In this document: positions 1 through 12,140 of the stretch, one piece after another
Layout of the letters: each line of letters begins with the position of its first letter
Position numbering within the stretch: the first letter of the stretch is position 1
Assembly (NCBI GenBank): GCA_033557685.1
Contig: JAWQRN010000116.1
Span: 1-37,707 of the forward strand
DNA: 37,707 bases
Source: Sperchopsis tessellata
Lineage: Eukaryota > Arthropoda > Insecta > Coleoptera > Hydrophilidae
Direction of reading: 5' to 3'
Notes under the pieces: generated by a model
The model's input: the letters and a program-made list of their open reading frames with translations, nothing else
Told to the model about the DNA's origin: nothing
Databases searched by the model: none
Made by a program: the position numbers and the translations under genes

Positions 1-1131
1 ATTCATGTCCTGATATCATTAATAAAGAAAACAGAATTTAGTTGCATTCAAAAATATGACAAAAACTAACAAACTACTAAATAAAAATAAAAATTGAAAA
101 AGCTCTTACCTAAAGTAACTGTAAGGTAAAACTAGTAGATTTACAATTACTTAGATTCTACACAAATACAAGTACTTATGTGAAAGACCATTCTTCGGAT
201 TCAAGTAAACCAAAGTGTAACACACCAAGTAATTGTAAATAAAGCTGTGCTGTTAAGAATAAGTAACACCTTAAACAGGCATAAGGAAAAGTTGAAGCAA
301 AGTGGTACAGATTTTGCATACATTTACTATTTTTCATGTCAACAGGCATTATTTAAAATATGACAAGTCATGTATTTGATATACTTATTATTTTAGTACC
401 ATTATCTCAAAGTTGAAGTGTACTAGGTCCATTGTTGTATCAATTCTTACATTATTTCACTATTTGGCATGTATTTTGTCAGAGATAATAATCCATCTAT
501 CAAAAATTAGCAAATAGGTCACAATACAATTCGACTCTGCTGTGTCAGTATGTTAAAAAACTAATGCTAATGTCAACACAGACTCACATACTTTTCAATA
601 GTTAAGCTTCTAGTTGCATAAATTTGTTAACATTTCAAATTGTTAAAAATTTAAAGGCACTGAAAATTCTCGTTTGTGTTTACAATTTGTAAAAATACAC
701 AAACTGTTTTCACAGATCTATCTAAGTAATAAAACCTCTTGATATTTAGGCATCATTTATTCCCTTAATATTTGACCAAGTTTCTCAAAACTGAGAAAAT
801 GGACTTAATTGTTCTACACTGTAGTATGAGAAACCTAATGTTCTCATTATGTAACTGGACTATCAGGTGAGGTTTTGATTTTTTCTTCGTTTTTTAAGAT
901 GAATTACTAGTTCTCAAAATTAGTAAAGATCTATTGGACATGTGATTTTTGACACATATATTTAAAAGAACTGTCAGTATACATGTACACAAATTGTATG
1001 AATGTAGCGAAAATCAAAAGCTCAATGCAAGCCCTCATAGTGTTGTTTTACAACACGTACATGGTCTATTCCAAATTTTAAAACCCTTCTACAGTAAATA
1101 TATATAATTCACCGATGAGGTTTCCATTACA
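1..1131. other. AT-rich DNA, no gene seen
   Basis: No open frame of coding character and no recognisable element was found here. The stretch lies downstream of mbl in mbl sense. It ends at the TA dinucleotide flanking the mariner element. Confidence 0.5.
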
Positions 1132-1133
1132 TA

Positions 1134-2085
1134 TCGGGTTAACCAAAAAGTTCGTTCGGTTTTTATCACTAAACTTCAAGCACTCTAATAAGTACCTAAT
1201 TTCATTCAGTCTGAGTGTGCACTCATTAGATATTTGACACTTCAAAGTAGTTCAACATGAAATTGAGGCTAGACCGGTTGTATTTTGTGTTTGATATCAC
1301 CCTGATAATGGAGAAACAAAACGAATATTATTGACACCTCATGCTTTTTTATTTTAAAGAAATGGGTGTACACTTGCAGGAAGATATATGCTGTATACAG
1401 AGAGGATGCTGTTGCGGAACATGTGTGGTAGTAGTTTTCACGATTTCGATTGGATTATTTTTCGGTTCAAGTCGCACCTTGCTCTGGCTGGTCTACTGAG
1501 ATTAACAGCAAGAAAGTGAACGAGTTAGACGATACCAACCCCTATTACAAGACCAAGGAGATCACAGATATTCTACAAATATAAAAATCGAGTATTGAAA
1601 ACAATCTGCATTAACTTGGCTGCATCAACAGGCTATAGGTTTCGGTTCTACATCAACTGAATGAATCTAACCTAACCAAAGGATTTCCATATGTGATTCA
1701 TTACGGAAACGTAAAGAAAACAATCCTTTTTTAAAGAGAACGGTGACAGTGGATGAAAAGTCGATTGTCTATAACAATAGAGAGTGCAAACGAACATGAG
1801 GGGAACGCAGTGAACAACACAAACAATATCCAAAGCAGGACTTCACCCGAACAAGGATATGCTTTCAATTTGGTGGGATTGGAAGTGTGTTGTCTTTAAC
1901 GAGTTTCTTTCCACAAACAGGACCATTAATTCGGATATGTACCTTGACCTGCTGAACAAATTAAACACAACGATCTACCAAAAACATCCAGAACTAGCTA
2001 ATGATAAAGACATTGTATTTTCGTGTTTAAAACATGTGTTTTATTAATTGCTTAAAAAACTGAAACAACATTTTGGCCAACTCAA
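1134..2085 (+). mobile_element. Internally deleted mariner-family transposon
   Basis: A DNA transposon of the IS630/Tc1/mariner superfamily, which moves by cut-and-paste into TA sites. The left end (1134 onward) and the reverse complement of the right end (from 2085 back) match at about 23 of 31 positions by eye, sharing a GTT..CCAAAA core. TA flanks both ends (1132-1133 and 2086-2087). Inside, a broken transposase frame reads CRKIYAVYREDAVAEHVW, then stops, then later pieces including a VDEKS motif (family VTGDEKW, first catalytic Asp) and LSIWWDWK. The element is about 950 bp against roughly 1.3 kb for a full copy. The region that should carry the second and third catalytic Asp is absent, so it is non-autonomous and dead. 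Confidence 0.9.
1308..2047 (+). pseudogene. Mariner transposase pseudogene
   Basis: Remnant of the transposase of the enclosing mariner. The ATG at 1308 opens MEKQNEYY and is followed at once by a stop. Homologous residues continue in other frames: the N-terminal helix-turn-helix region near 1361-1440, the linker near 1500-1700, the DEK motif near 1750, and an intact 62-codon tail from 1859 to 2047 with WWDWK and NRTINSD. Multiple stops and shifts, plus loss of the catalytic-core end, show it cannot be functional. The family assignment rests on motif recall, not an alignment. Confidence 0.85.
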
Positions 2086-2087
2086 TA

Positions 2088-4070
2088 TGTTGATTTAATT
2101 AACACAACTCTTTGCTTGAGAAAAATATAAATTTATGCCTTTTATTTTTCAAACTAAATATTTACAAAACAGACTGATGACTTAAAATAATAAGTTGTAA
2201 TATTTATCAAAAATGGTTTTATCAATTTTTGTAAATGCCTGTCAAAGAATTCAACAAGAGAATGTCACATAAAGGAATTTATGCTATATTTACTGTAATA
2301 GTAATGATTAGCCCTGTTCTTCATTGCTGCAATCGAACAGAACATTGAGTTGTATACAATCAGTTTTTTACCCTAATTTATTTTTTTATATAAACGTAGA
2401 TATGTTTGATCAAATTATCTCAAAAAAAATGACATTCACAGTCTGAATACTCTCGACAGAAAATAAATCTTGTATTTTGAGGTATAATTATTGTAAATGT
2501 TGCTGAAGTAATTGAAAACGTACCTAATTGTTAGAATGAATAAACAGATGTGTGTGGTTAGTTATATTAAAAGATAACTGCAAAAATAGAAAACGACAGC
2601 CATCCAAACGACACAGCATTCAAAATTTCCTACTGCCGGTTAATGACCTTACTAAATTATGGACAAATATTAAAAAAGCGGTTACGTGTAGAACAATTCT
2701 GCGATGCTACAATTAGTGAATGCGGCCGGCTCTGCAAACATAACATATTTAATTCTGCATACAAAAAAAATTATAAAAATAAGTACAACACACTACTGTT
2801 AAAAAAGAGAAAACACACATAAATTAATAGATTACTTAGTAAATTCACTAAAATAGATGATATTTTACTTACTACAAAGCTACAAATAGTTTTTAGCAAT
2901 AGAGAATTTCAGATAGAGAGATCATACGAATAAAGCTTCTAGTCTAAGACCAATATCACTTTTAAAATACACTACAATAGTTCTCAAACACAGTAACTTC
3001 TATTATTGACTTTCTTTTGTTTTGTTTAGTTAGTGATTGCCCAACAAAACTGTGACCGATTTCTTTTTTTTTGGTGGTAGGTATCTGTTTCTGCATTTGT
3101 GCAATGTCATATTAGACTTTTATAAAAGGAAAACTTTTGCTTTTTGTAAGAGCTTCAGTTATGGTGAGAGTGTATAAACATTGCAAAAGGAATTATCGGG
3201 TTGAAAGCAGCAACCCAATAAATAAATAGTTCACTCTAGAAAAAAGCGTAGCTTAAAGGCAAATATCCATTTAATACTTTAAGATTTCCTATTGTTTATT
3301 GTAAATGACAAACAGCAGCTAGCAGAAGACACAAAACACATAAATAGAACTTTTCAAAAATTGATAGGTATATATTACGACTTTTGGAAGCTGAGTTGTC
3401 CTTTATAGATTTTTAACTTGCATTTTAGTAATTGTGGTTCTTAAAATATTAAAAAAAAATCCTTAATGAAAGTTTTTATCAAATGAAGTTGAGGGTTCTT
3501 TTAAATTAATTGTTAGTGTCTTGTTATGTTTTTGAATATTTACATACTTACATATTTGTAAAGTACCTAATTAATTTGCTTTACCTATTAAAGATATATT
3601 AGTATTTAGTTGTAAACCTTAATAGTACTTTTGGACTATGTATCATGGTTTATCTGATAGCTCCATTCGTGTAGACTTGTGTTTTCGTGCTAAATTGTTG
3701 ATATTTATCATTAAAGAAGCAAATGAGTAATCTTAGTTAAGTGATTAATTTTAAGATAAATATTATTACGGGTAGCTGCGGTTTGTTCATTTAGGTCAAT
3801 GTTCAAACGAATCCATGAAAATAAATACAAAAGCAAATTGATAGGATATGGAGCGATTTATGTAGCGTGTGAACAAAAATAAAAGAGGAAGTTTAAATAT
3901 TACTGGATAGTAGGGATATGAATAATAATAAAGCATTGTATATTAATTAATAAAACAAATATCATGCATTTTCAAGCATTATTATTACAAATAGTGGCTA
4001 TATGATAATAAATTACATACACCTCAGGATTAGATCAGTAACAGTACACAAGTAAAATATTTAAATACGG
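2088..4070. other. AT-rich DNA downstream of mbl, nothing recognised
   Basis: Low-complexity AT-rich sequence with no coding-like frame, tRNA or recognisable transposon. It could be intergenic, or the far end of a very long mbl 3'UTR; the sequence alone does not decide this. Confidence 0.4.
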
Positions 4071-4345
4071 AAAAAAGTTTTGTCACACTAAGGGTGAAGG
4101 AGCGTGACCCACACCTCTGCATAAGCGTGATCAGTTGCCCAAGGCACTATATTTATTGTAAGTTATAGTCGGGAGGCTGGCAGCTGATTACGCAGAGTTG
4201 CGAAGCGTGCACGACTGCCAAATCAACAAACATTAACGGCTTGGAACAAATAGGTGCAGTCCTACAAGCTGCGCAACAATAGCAAAAATGCCTTTTACCA
4301 AATAAAAAACAAAAAAAAACTAACAGCATGGTAGAATATAGCCAC
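4071..4345 (-). other. GC-richer block with a candidate poly(A) signal
   Basis: This block is visibly richer in G and C than its surroundings. On the minus strand it contains AATAAA (4157-4152), followed about 30-50 nt downstream by a GU-rich stretch (GGTGTGGGT, around 4105-4120), the arrangement expected at a cleavage and polyadenylation site. If used by mbl, the 3'UTR would be about 3.9 kb. A 69-codon open frame across the block has no recognisable domain and was not called as a gene. Confidence 0.25.
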
Positions 4346-7300
4346 AATACAAGTGTGTTCAATATTAATAGCTTAAATTGACTTTGATTGTAATTATATA
4401 AGTAATCCTACCTAAAAATGCAAATTACATATTGAAATACAGGTTTTTTTTATGAATAATAGTTACTTATTACAATATACCTAATATACATGCATCACAA
4501 TATATTATATTCCGACAAACGGTACAAGTGTTATTTTATATTTTAGATAAATGCTACATAATAAGACACATGTTGTACGCTCAAAATATTTAAAAAAAAT
4601 ACATCACAAAACTATACTCTAATGTACTAACTAGCCTAATTCCAACAAGTTGGGGGCATACCAAACGTTAATGCAGCAAAGCAATTGCTACTAAACAACT
4701 TCGAAAAGGAATGCATTTAATTTTTCTCAAAATCTATCTAATGTTTCCTTCTATTATCATAACATGTAATGTATCTGACCTACTTTAAATTTCAAAAACA
4801 TTACTGTCATTTACTTTCAGTGTGAAAATTTACCTAACCTAATATTGATATTATGGCTGTTCCAGAAAAGATAATCATAAAAAAACAAAACTTTAATATT
4901 TAGATAACAGCTAACGTTATTCTAGCTGCTGACAGAAGTTACTCTAAATTGATGTATTTTTATGTCTAGAACTTTACAATATCTATTGGAGTAACAAACC
5001 TCATATTTCCATAGCAACAAATTTTGTTGCTACATGATCATGACATTGCCATAACAAACGTGAATACAGAGAGAAATATCGTAAAGTCCTACACTAAACA
5101 AAATAAAAAAATTACTTTAAGTTTACCAGTTCGACAGAAAACAAAGAGGGTTAGTTTTTTTGTATGTTATTCTAAATAATGTATAATTATTTTTAAGTAA
5201 AATGTGTACTACCAAATAAAACTTACGTAGGTTTCTTAAAGTATCGCAAGCCTGGTATTTAAAACCTCCTTACCTCATTTATAATGCGTGCGTGCTTGTT
5301 TATTTCATGATCATTAATAAATAAATGTATAATCGAAATTGATAAAAAATTTTTGTTATTAATTTTTTTAATAATGAATGAAGCTTTTATTTGTTTAGCA
5401 TTTTATCATGTCCAAGCACCCAATATAAGAGCAGACATTTAGTAAATGATACTAAAACATTCAAAGCATTAAAATAGAGGACTTTGAATACAAAAGAAAA
5501 CTACAGGGAATTGCAAGACTTGTGAGCAAACATAGTCAACATTTTAAAATTTATAAATTCTTATAATAACATATACAAAACAAGCCTATTTTGAAATCAT
5601 GTTACAATTAATAGGGGCTATACAAAAATTAACAAACTGATAAAAATTTTTGTTAAAATATTTTGAGCATGTATACTATTGCGAACAATTAATGAGTTAT
5701 CAAGAGTAAAAGATACTACCTTACATTAGTAATTTTATTAACTTATATGACCTAATATTTAGTTTCTGTGATCACAGACTAGTTCTACTATAATTGATCT
5801 ATAATTCAAAATTAGTAATATTGACAATAACATTAAATGTAATATTCAGACAAATTGGATAAATAAAGCTTTGACTTGACTTGATAATCAACAGAAGGAA
5901 TTTCAAAGATAAAATACGAGGATATGATTCTAGTTAAACACAATTTCTAAGAGGTTAACAAATACCACATATTTGTATGAAATTATTGTATCAAATTGAC
6001 CAAATAAATTGTATAATTGCTTTATGCTGCTATGGGTCTAAATCTTATTTTTTATTAAAACTTTAAACAAACACAGGTAAAATCTTATAAAACCATATAA
6101 CATTTTACAGCAAGGGTCCATTATATATAAAACAAGCAAAAATTATTTACTGACAGACTGAAGCAATGACAATATTTGTTTAAAAAGATGGCTTTAATAT
6201 TCAAGACAAAGGAAACATTAAAAGATCAACACAAATTTAACAGCTACGAAAATCTTACAATTAAAAATAATGGTGCCGTAGATTTGGAAAAATAAGTGTT
6301 AGATAGGTAAAGATTGTACATAAAAAGCATTCAATTCCTTTTCCGCCTGTTTAGAAGCAAAATACATGCAAACATTAGTTTTGGAACACCAACAATTAAA
6401 AATATACAGGTTCCGAGACATTAAAACTGATTGTGCTTCGAGATCAACCCAGGAAGACATCAGTCGCTACTAAGCAACTGCTTACAGGTTTCAATATACA
6501 AATGTATACATAAATGTTTATGTATTTAAAATGAAAAACACATGTATATATTTGTACTGTTTAAATATATAATAATTAGAAACACTAGCAAACTTACACT
6601 AACTAGAAATGACAATAAAAATAAGGAACAAAAGTTAATAGTAGTAGACTATTAAAAACAAAACAAATATATAGGTATAACCATTAAAAACAATTATAAC
6701 ACCCAACCCAAAAAGAAAACCATGTATATTAACAGTCGGCTGTGTACTTAAGTAACTAACTGTAAAACTTTAAAAAAATGATATATGTATTCAAGGAACG
6801 ACATGCATAACATGTATTTCAAAAGCCCCAGACATGCAAAAACTGGAACTAACACAGACACAGAGCAAATAGGCAGCGATACGGCATCTTTTTGGGTCAG
6901 TTACAAAACTACAGACTCGGACCTACTGCAAATGGCACTTTACTAATCGTACAATGCTTAGAGAATCTACCATGCGAAATATTTTAGGCTGATTAAAGAG
7001 ACAATTATGATACAGTTTAATTTTTTTAAATCGTGTGGACGGAGCCACCATGCAAGTATATCTAAAGAAGTCTTATAAACACCACTTGTTTTTTTTATGA
7101 ATAAAAATACAACAACACGGTAGATAAAATATAATTACAAACACTCTATATATATATATTTTATATTTAAAGTGGTGTTTTTTTCGCTGGGTAAGGGTGG
7201 GTATTCTGGCAAAGGAATGCAAGGTGTTAGATTTAATGGTGCGTAAGTGGTTGTGAGGATATCACAGAGTTGAGGCACTCGCTTTTGGTCCGGGGTCGCT

Positions 7301-8070
7301 CAGCTCAGCGTTACACCCGCCTTTTTTAATCCACCGAAATAATTTTGACTAGATATGATTTCTTTTATACAAACGACACGAAACAATAATTTTTTCCCAA
7401 TTATAATAAGTCACCAAAAACATAACTTATCTACACGTCACGTCACAACTTTTTAAAACATTTAAACAATATTATACAGCGTTCTAAAAGGTACACTCTA
7501 ATCATAATTGTGTTTAGATAACTACACTTCATAATATTCAACAATTTAATACATATGAAATATTTGTTCTTGCCATAACTTAAGTTTTGAGAAAACCCTC
7601 ACTTTGAAACTAATTAATTTAGCAACGTCTTCTTGAAAGCAAGACTTTGCAATGACTTTTATACATTAAAAGATAAAATATACATATGTACAAGTTTTTA
7701 TGATTTACTTTCCATAATAAAATAAAGTATTAAATTAAATATATGTTGAGCGGAATGTGAACTACGGAAGGAAGTAATAACGTAGCTTAAAAAATGGCAT
7801 TAAATAATGAAACATAGCAAATTATTACTTCAAACTAAATAGCTAACAATATCAATACACCAGGCAAGCTAGCGGGTTTGAATTTTTGTTTAATATGCAT
7901 CAAACACAAAGCAATCCAGTGCAAAAAAACATCAATATTCTTTAGAGTGTCTTCTTTAGAAACACATTTTAAAATTTAGAACAGTAATATCAATAATATT
8001 ACACAAAAATATTTTTTTAACATTAAATATATATATAAAAACTACTATATCAAATTGAAAAGGTAAAAAA
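4346..8070 (-). other. mbl: Probable mbl 3'UTR and flanking DNA
   Basis: Sequence immediately 3' of the mbl stop codon. No further coding exon was seen. Long 3'UTRs are usual for muscleblind genes, so much of this is probably transcribed, but the end is not fixed. Minus-strand AATAAA hexamers occur for example at 6056-6051 and 5390-5385, and an ATTAAA at 7894-7889. A GC-richer patch near 7240-7320 contrasts with the AT-rich background. A Pumilio-like TGTACATA lies on the minus strand near 7687. A probable retroelement tail at 5755-5884 interrupts the stretch. Confidence 0.4.
5755..5884 (+). mobile_element. Possible 3' tail of a non-LTR retrotransposon
   Basis: On the plus strand an AATAAA (5862-5867) is followed after a few bases by a short tandem of TTGAC (5871-5884). 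This is the kind of ending seen on many insect CR1/jockey-type LINE copies. No coding part remains, and the left limit given is only an estimate. A chance arrangement cannot be excluded. Confidence 0.3.
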
Positions 8071-8925
8071 TTATGTTGTTTTTAATTTTTTGTAAGGTTG
8101 TACGACAACATTATTGTTGTTGTTTTGTGCTACCGCAGCGGCCATTTGTGTGGTAGCTGGCACATTTGTAATTGGTGTTGAAGTCATAGTCACGGGGTAT
8201 TGTGCACTGATTAACCCTGGCATGAACTGTTGCTGGGTAGCAGCAGTAGCATAGGGGTTACGCATCAAAGAGTAAGGATTGAACTGGAAGGTTGGTGGAG
8301 GTCGAGAAATGTTGGACATATTTATAAGGTTTCCCTGAGGCATAGTAGCTGCGCCTGTGTATGGATTGATTCCCAAGCCCAAACTAGCAGCACTAAAACC
8401 AATTGGTAGTGTTGGGTAACGTGCAATAGAAGGTGGGGGCATAGTCATAGCTTGTTTATTTAGAGCCACACCGGTGTAGTTAAGTGGATTTAGGTGATTT
8501 AGTTGATTATTCGCTAGTGTTTGGTTAACTTGAGCCAACTTCACTGCCTTGGCATAATTTTGCTGAGCGACCTCCTTGGCGAGGGCTGCTGGGTCTGGAT
8601 GTTGGGTTTGGGCCATGGCTGAGACAACAGATTGCACAGATGCGGAAGTGGCTGGTGTAGAAGCAGGTGGAAGAATATCATTCTCTTTAGAGATCTGAGA
8701 CAGCTGTTGGCCAGAGGGGATTAATGACTGGGACTCATCAATGGGAGGGGTAGCAGATGAACTAGCGGGTGCAGGCGCAGGAGAGACAGAATACTCACAT
8801 GAGACGGGTACGAAAGGCTGCTGTAGCTGCATTAACTGTTGGTAAGTTGTTGCATTTGGTTGGTACACCGGCACTCCTGATTTATCTGCTGCTGGCCGTT
8901 TGTATGGCATCATGCCGTGGAAGGC
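8071..8925 (-). CDS. mbl: mbl terminal coding exon (284-residue C-terminal region)
   Basis: Encodes the C-terminal low-complexity half of Muscleblind, a nuclear and cytoplasmic CCCH RNA-binding protein that controls alternative splicing. The acceptor is TTTTTAG before 8925, and the first codons read AFHGMMPYKRPAADK. The KRP motif (residues 9-11) matches the KRPALEK element of vertebrate MBNL, and the following TTYQQLMQLQQ corresponds to MBNL FQYQQALANMQLQQ. After that come Pro/Ala/Ser-rich and Gln-rich stretches, a conserved-looking LNPLNYTGVALNKQAM segment, a NPYxGAA / NPYSLMRNPYATA region, a run of five Asn, and a basic KKLK just before the TAA (8073-8071). The frame is open throughout, without stops, and joins the micro-exon in phase 0. 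A 280-codon ATG-initiated frame starts at 8913, but the splice site shows that Met is internal. Confidence 0.93.
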   Translation of the reverse strand, partial: AFHGMMPYKRPAADKSGVPVYQPNATTYQQLMQLQQPFVPVSCEYSVSPAPAPASSSATPPIDESQSLIPSGQQLSQISKENDILPPASTPATSASVQSVVSAMAQTQHPDPAALAKEVAQQNYAKAVKLAQVNQTLANNQLNHLNPLNYTGVALNKQAMTMPPPSIARYPTLPIGFSAASLGLGINPYTGAATMPQGNLINMSNISRPPPTFQFNPYSLMRNPYATAATQQQFMPGLISAQYPVTMTSTPITNVPATTQMAAAVAQNNNNNVVVQPYKKLKTT

Positions 8926-9409
8926 CTAAAAATATACAAAAATATATTAATATACTAATTTTAAATCATTAAACCTATAAAGAAACACAAATATATAACT
9001 AGAAAATAACAAAGCCATTCTGGAAGTAAATGAAAGTATATATAATATCATATGAAGTTGCAATGGAAGAGCCATTTGTGGAATTCCACCATCTAACATT
9101 GATCAGGAACTATTTCAACATAGAAAATTAAAAAATAAGCTTTGTTAATAATTTGCAATGCACCATAAACAAAAAAGTACTATTTGTAGTTTGTTTAGTA
9201 GATTTGTGAAGTTGTTCAGTGAGATAAAATGGTTTAATATATTTTTGAATATCTTTGAAATTTTATTATGACAGAAATGATTGAATATTATTTTAATCAA
9301 ATTATACATAGTCTGTACATAAAATAAAGAAAAGCAAAGTCTTTTGAAAAAAAAATATTCCAAGTAGTAAGTTTTTGTAAACAGAAAATAGAACAGTTTG
9401 TATACTTAC
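8926..9409 (-). other. mbl: Short mbl intron (484 bp)
   Basis: AT-rich intron between the 14-residue micro-exon and the terminal exon, with donor GTAAGT and acceptor TTTTTAG. It is by far the shortest intron in the window, which fits the two exons behaving as one C-terminal module. Open frames across it are AT-rich chance frames. Confidence 0.8.
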
Positions 9410-9451
9410 AAAATTGTCGTAGTAAAATGATCCAACAGATTTCATATCCAT
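9410..9451 (-). CDS. mbl: mbl 42-bp micro-exon (MDMKSVGSFYYDNF)
   Basis: A 14-codon cassette between an acceptor (AATTTCAG) and a strong donor (GTAAGT), in phase 0 at both ends. The peptide MDMKSVGSFYYDNF is a segment I recall from insect Muscleblind, directly preceding the F-x-G-M-x-PYKRPAADK tail; here the next exon starts AFHGMMPYKR. It was found by inspecting splice sites, since it is far too short for ORF detection. Small exons in this part of vertebrate MBNL genes are alternatively spliced and affect localisation, so this one is probably a regulated cassette; that is inference. A hairpin-forming segment lies about 70 nt upstream (9522-9587). Confidence 0.88.
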
Positions 9452-9521
9452 CTGAAATTAAAACAGCAAATTTTTTAATGAACCATATTGTCATAAATAA
9501 AACTAGAAACATAAGCATCGA

Positions 9522-9587
9522 AATGTTTTCCGCAGATTGACGAGGCGCAGACCTAATGGTCCACTGCCTCAGGTTGAGAAAAACATT
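9522..9587 (-). promoter_or_regulatory. Intronic hairpin upstream of the mbl micro-exon
   Basis: Nested inverted repeats: 9522-9529 pairs with 9580-9587 (8 bp), 9542-9546 with 9566-9570 (GAGGC/GCCTC), and 9550-9553 with 9558-9561 (GACC/GGTC) around a TAAT loop. The core is GC-rich in an AT-rich intron. On the mbl RNA strand it ends about 70 nt before the micro-exon acceptor. Function is not known from sequence; splice regulation is a hypothesis. Confidence 0.4.
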
Positions 9588-10888
9588 CCGCACAAGTGGT
9601 CAGTTAGGCTAAAACAAATATTTTTCATCTGTTATATAAACTCATTTGGTCTGGACAGATAAAAAGTATATACTACTTGGATTAATAACAAACATTTTGT
9701 TGTAGAAATTATTTTGTATCGCTGTAATTGTAGTTGCTAGAATGTTGCGAGTTATAGTACCTTTTTGAAAAAACTGTAAATTTAAAAATTAAATGCATAA
9801 GCCAATTGCAGCTATATATATAGTGTTGGTGGAATAAAATATAATGAACTCAAACATGCAAAACATATATAGGTGTAAAAGCACAAAGCTTTAAGAAAGC
9901 ATATTAAAGGTCAAGGATAAAATACTCGTCAACGATTATTAAAAACTTCATACAATTCTTTTGGATTTTCATATCAAACAAGTGATATTCCAGAATACAA
10001 AGCTAAATATAACCTATACAAAACATATCTATATACAAGGTTAAAAGGTTCAAGATACGTAGAAGCAAAGCAAACAATCTCAAAGCAAAGTATAATTTAA
10101 ACAGATAGATATTCAATACAGGATATAATTTTGTAAAAAAGAAACAATTCTCAGAAGCTAAGTTCAAAACATAAACTTTGATAACTTCATGTTTTATTTA
10201 CTGTACCTTTTATTGCCTACCCACTAGAAGGTAAATACAAATTTGTCACTAAGCTCTGAAAATGTTCGTTAATAATATGATTAATATGATCAAATATTGT
10301 TATCCACTACATGAAATTAACTTTCAAAGCTAATTGATACACAGTAATAAAAAATAGATGAAGAATAGGTTATTTACAGAAAGACATAGGTAGTTAGACT
10401 GAAGCAACAAAGATTTAATTTGGTTTGGATTTAATATGGTTTTTGTTAAGAAATATTATGATTATTTTAAAAGTTTCAAAATTACCCATCAAAAAGTCTG
10501 GAATATAAAATTTAGTTTTACTTCTCCAAAAGAATCATATAAAAGTATATTATAACCAATGACGTACTGTTTATAAATTTAATGAAAATTTTTTGTAAGC
10601 AAAAACCAGCCTCACAACATGCTAACAACTTTTAAAAGGTAGCAGTTCGCGCCTCTCTACAAGAAATTTTATAAAAATAAAAACACCCTATGTCTCCACG
10701 AAAAATTTTGATAGCAAAAATCTCAAAATCAATAAAAAAAGAAAAATATCTAAGAAGAAAAAGTCTTGAAAAGAAATAAAAATATTTATGTACAGGAAAA
10801 AGTAAATGAAATAGTTGTAATAATCATAAATATAAAGCTACAAAAGCACTTGTGGTAATGACTTATTACAAAATGTGCAGTAAATACA

Positions 10889-10949
10889 GGGTGTTTCATT
10901 AAAAACCTCTGTCGAAGCAAGAGCGAGTGTGGTTTTCAGTGGAACACCC
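10889..10949. repeat. 61-bp hairpin with GGGTGTTTCA arms
   Basis: Arm 10889-10898 pairs with 10940-10949 at 9 of 10 positions. An inner pair (AAAACC 10902-10907 with GGTTTT 10931-10936) extends the stem. Ends of the type CAGGGTGTTTCA are common at insect miniature transposons, so this may be a tiny MITE or a solo inverted end. No target duplication was identified. Confidence 0.4.
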
Positions 10950-11956
10950 GTGCTAATGAGCAGCAGAAGCACGACCACATTTACAAAGCTCTGGTACCTT
11001 ATCGCAAAACAACATATTAGCAAATAAAAAACTGAGGTGTTGCTTTTTCAATTTTACACACATTTAGTAGAACCTGTAATAAAGTTCGTCAAAATAAAAA
11101 TAATTAAAAGCCACCATGTACAGAGATGTACGATAGCTTATTGTGAGAAGAATTAGCAGTAAGACTATTCAATTAAGATATAGATAAGATGCAAACCACT
11201 ACCTGTTATCATGTTCGTTATGTGCTTGTGTTATAGTGTAGATGATGTTATGTAAGGTGTTATGAGTCTTGCTTAATGTACACTTGTATTTTCCGTCATT
11301 AATGTTAATTTTGGTTGTTTTCATTATAAAAATAATATTTAAAGATGATGCTCCAGAAACAGGTGTTTGATACTTAAATAAAAATACAATAAACATTAAA
11401 AAAACATATCTAAGAGTTAATTATTTCGCTTGACTATTTTTATTATGACAATTTAAAAAATAAAATAAAATATACGAAAGTTACCTACAAAATATTGTAT
11501 TTTCATTACGTGAAAATGTTGCGGAATCATTACAATAAGAGCTTCAATAAATTTAGATATTTTAAGATTACTATAAATTTACTTAGTAAATGAATCAGCA
11601 CAATAACTATGGTTGCCAGTCTATTTATTTTTCATTTTGGAGATATGACAAAGCAGTTGGGAGATATTTTGCAATTATCCGAATCCAATTCATAGAAGTA
11701 CCTACAGTATAGTTCATCTAAAAAGAGTACAAAAGGAGTACGTTGAGAGTACGATTTTGAAAAGGAGTACAGCTCATCAAAATGTAGTATAAAACGAAGC
11801 ATGAAAATGAAAAATCTTGTGTTGCTGCTGAAAATCCATATACAATTAACTTAATTTAGGAAAATACTGATGTTGTAATCAACCCTTAAATTAAATTAAT
11901 TATTAAAGTATGAGAAATGCTTCTTTGCCTCGAGAAGGATGATTATCCCCCATTCT

Positions 11957-12040
11957 AGAAGACTCCCTGAGAATCCAGGAAGACTCCAAGTGAAATCAGA
12001 AGAAGACTCCTAGTAAACTTGGAAGAAACAATAAGACTTC
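11957..12040. repeat. Degenerate tandem repeat of GAAGACTCC
   Basis: GAAGACTCC or close variants recur at 11957-11966, 11978-11987 and 12001-12010, with a weaker AAGACTTC near 12033-12040, a period of roughly 21-28 bp. The copies lie within an AT-rich intron just before a SINE. The unit is too decayed to name. Confidence 0.4.
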
Positions 12041-12140
12041 TAGAGAAACTATAAGCCTTGCTGTAAAACTAGAAGAGTTGGCAACCCTACAACTAATACC
12101 AAAATTACGTAAATCTTTTAAGAAACTTATAGATGTATTC

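Larger units (their letters stand above)
9588..12140 (-). other. mbl: mbl intron DNA
   Basis: Part of the 5.2-kb intron (9452-14638). AT-rich with no coding-like frame. It contains a small hairpin at 10889-10949 and a degenerate direct repeat at 11957-12040, listed separately. Near 11718-11810 the word GAGTAC occurs four times with irregular spacing. Confidence 0.6.

Noticed and set aside
8769..8972. 67-codon plus-strand frame
   Set aside because: Shadow of the terminal mbl coding exon on the opposite strand.
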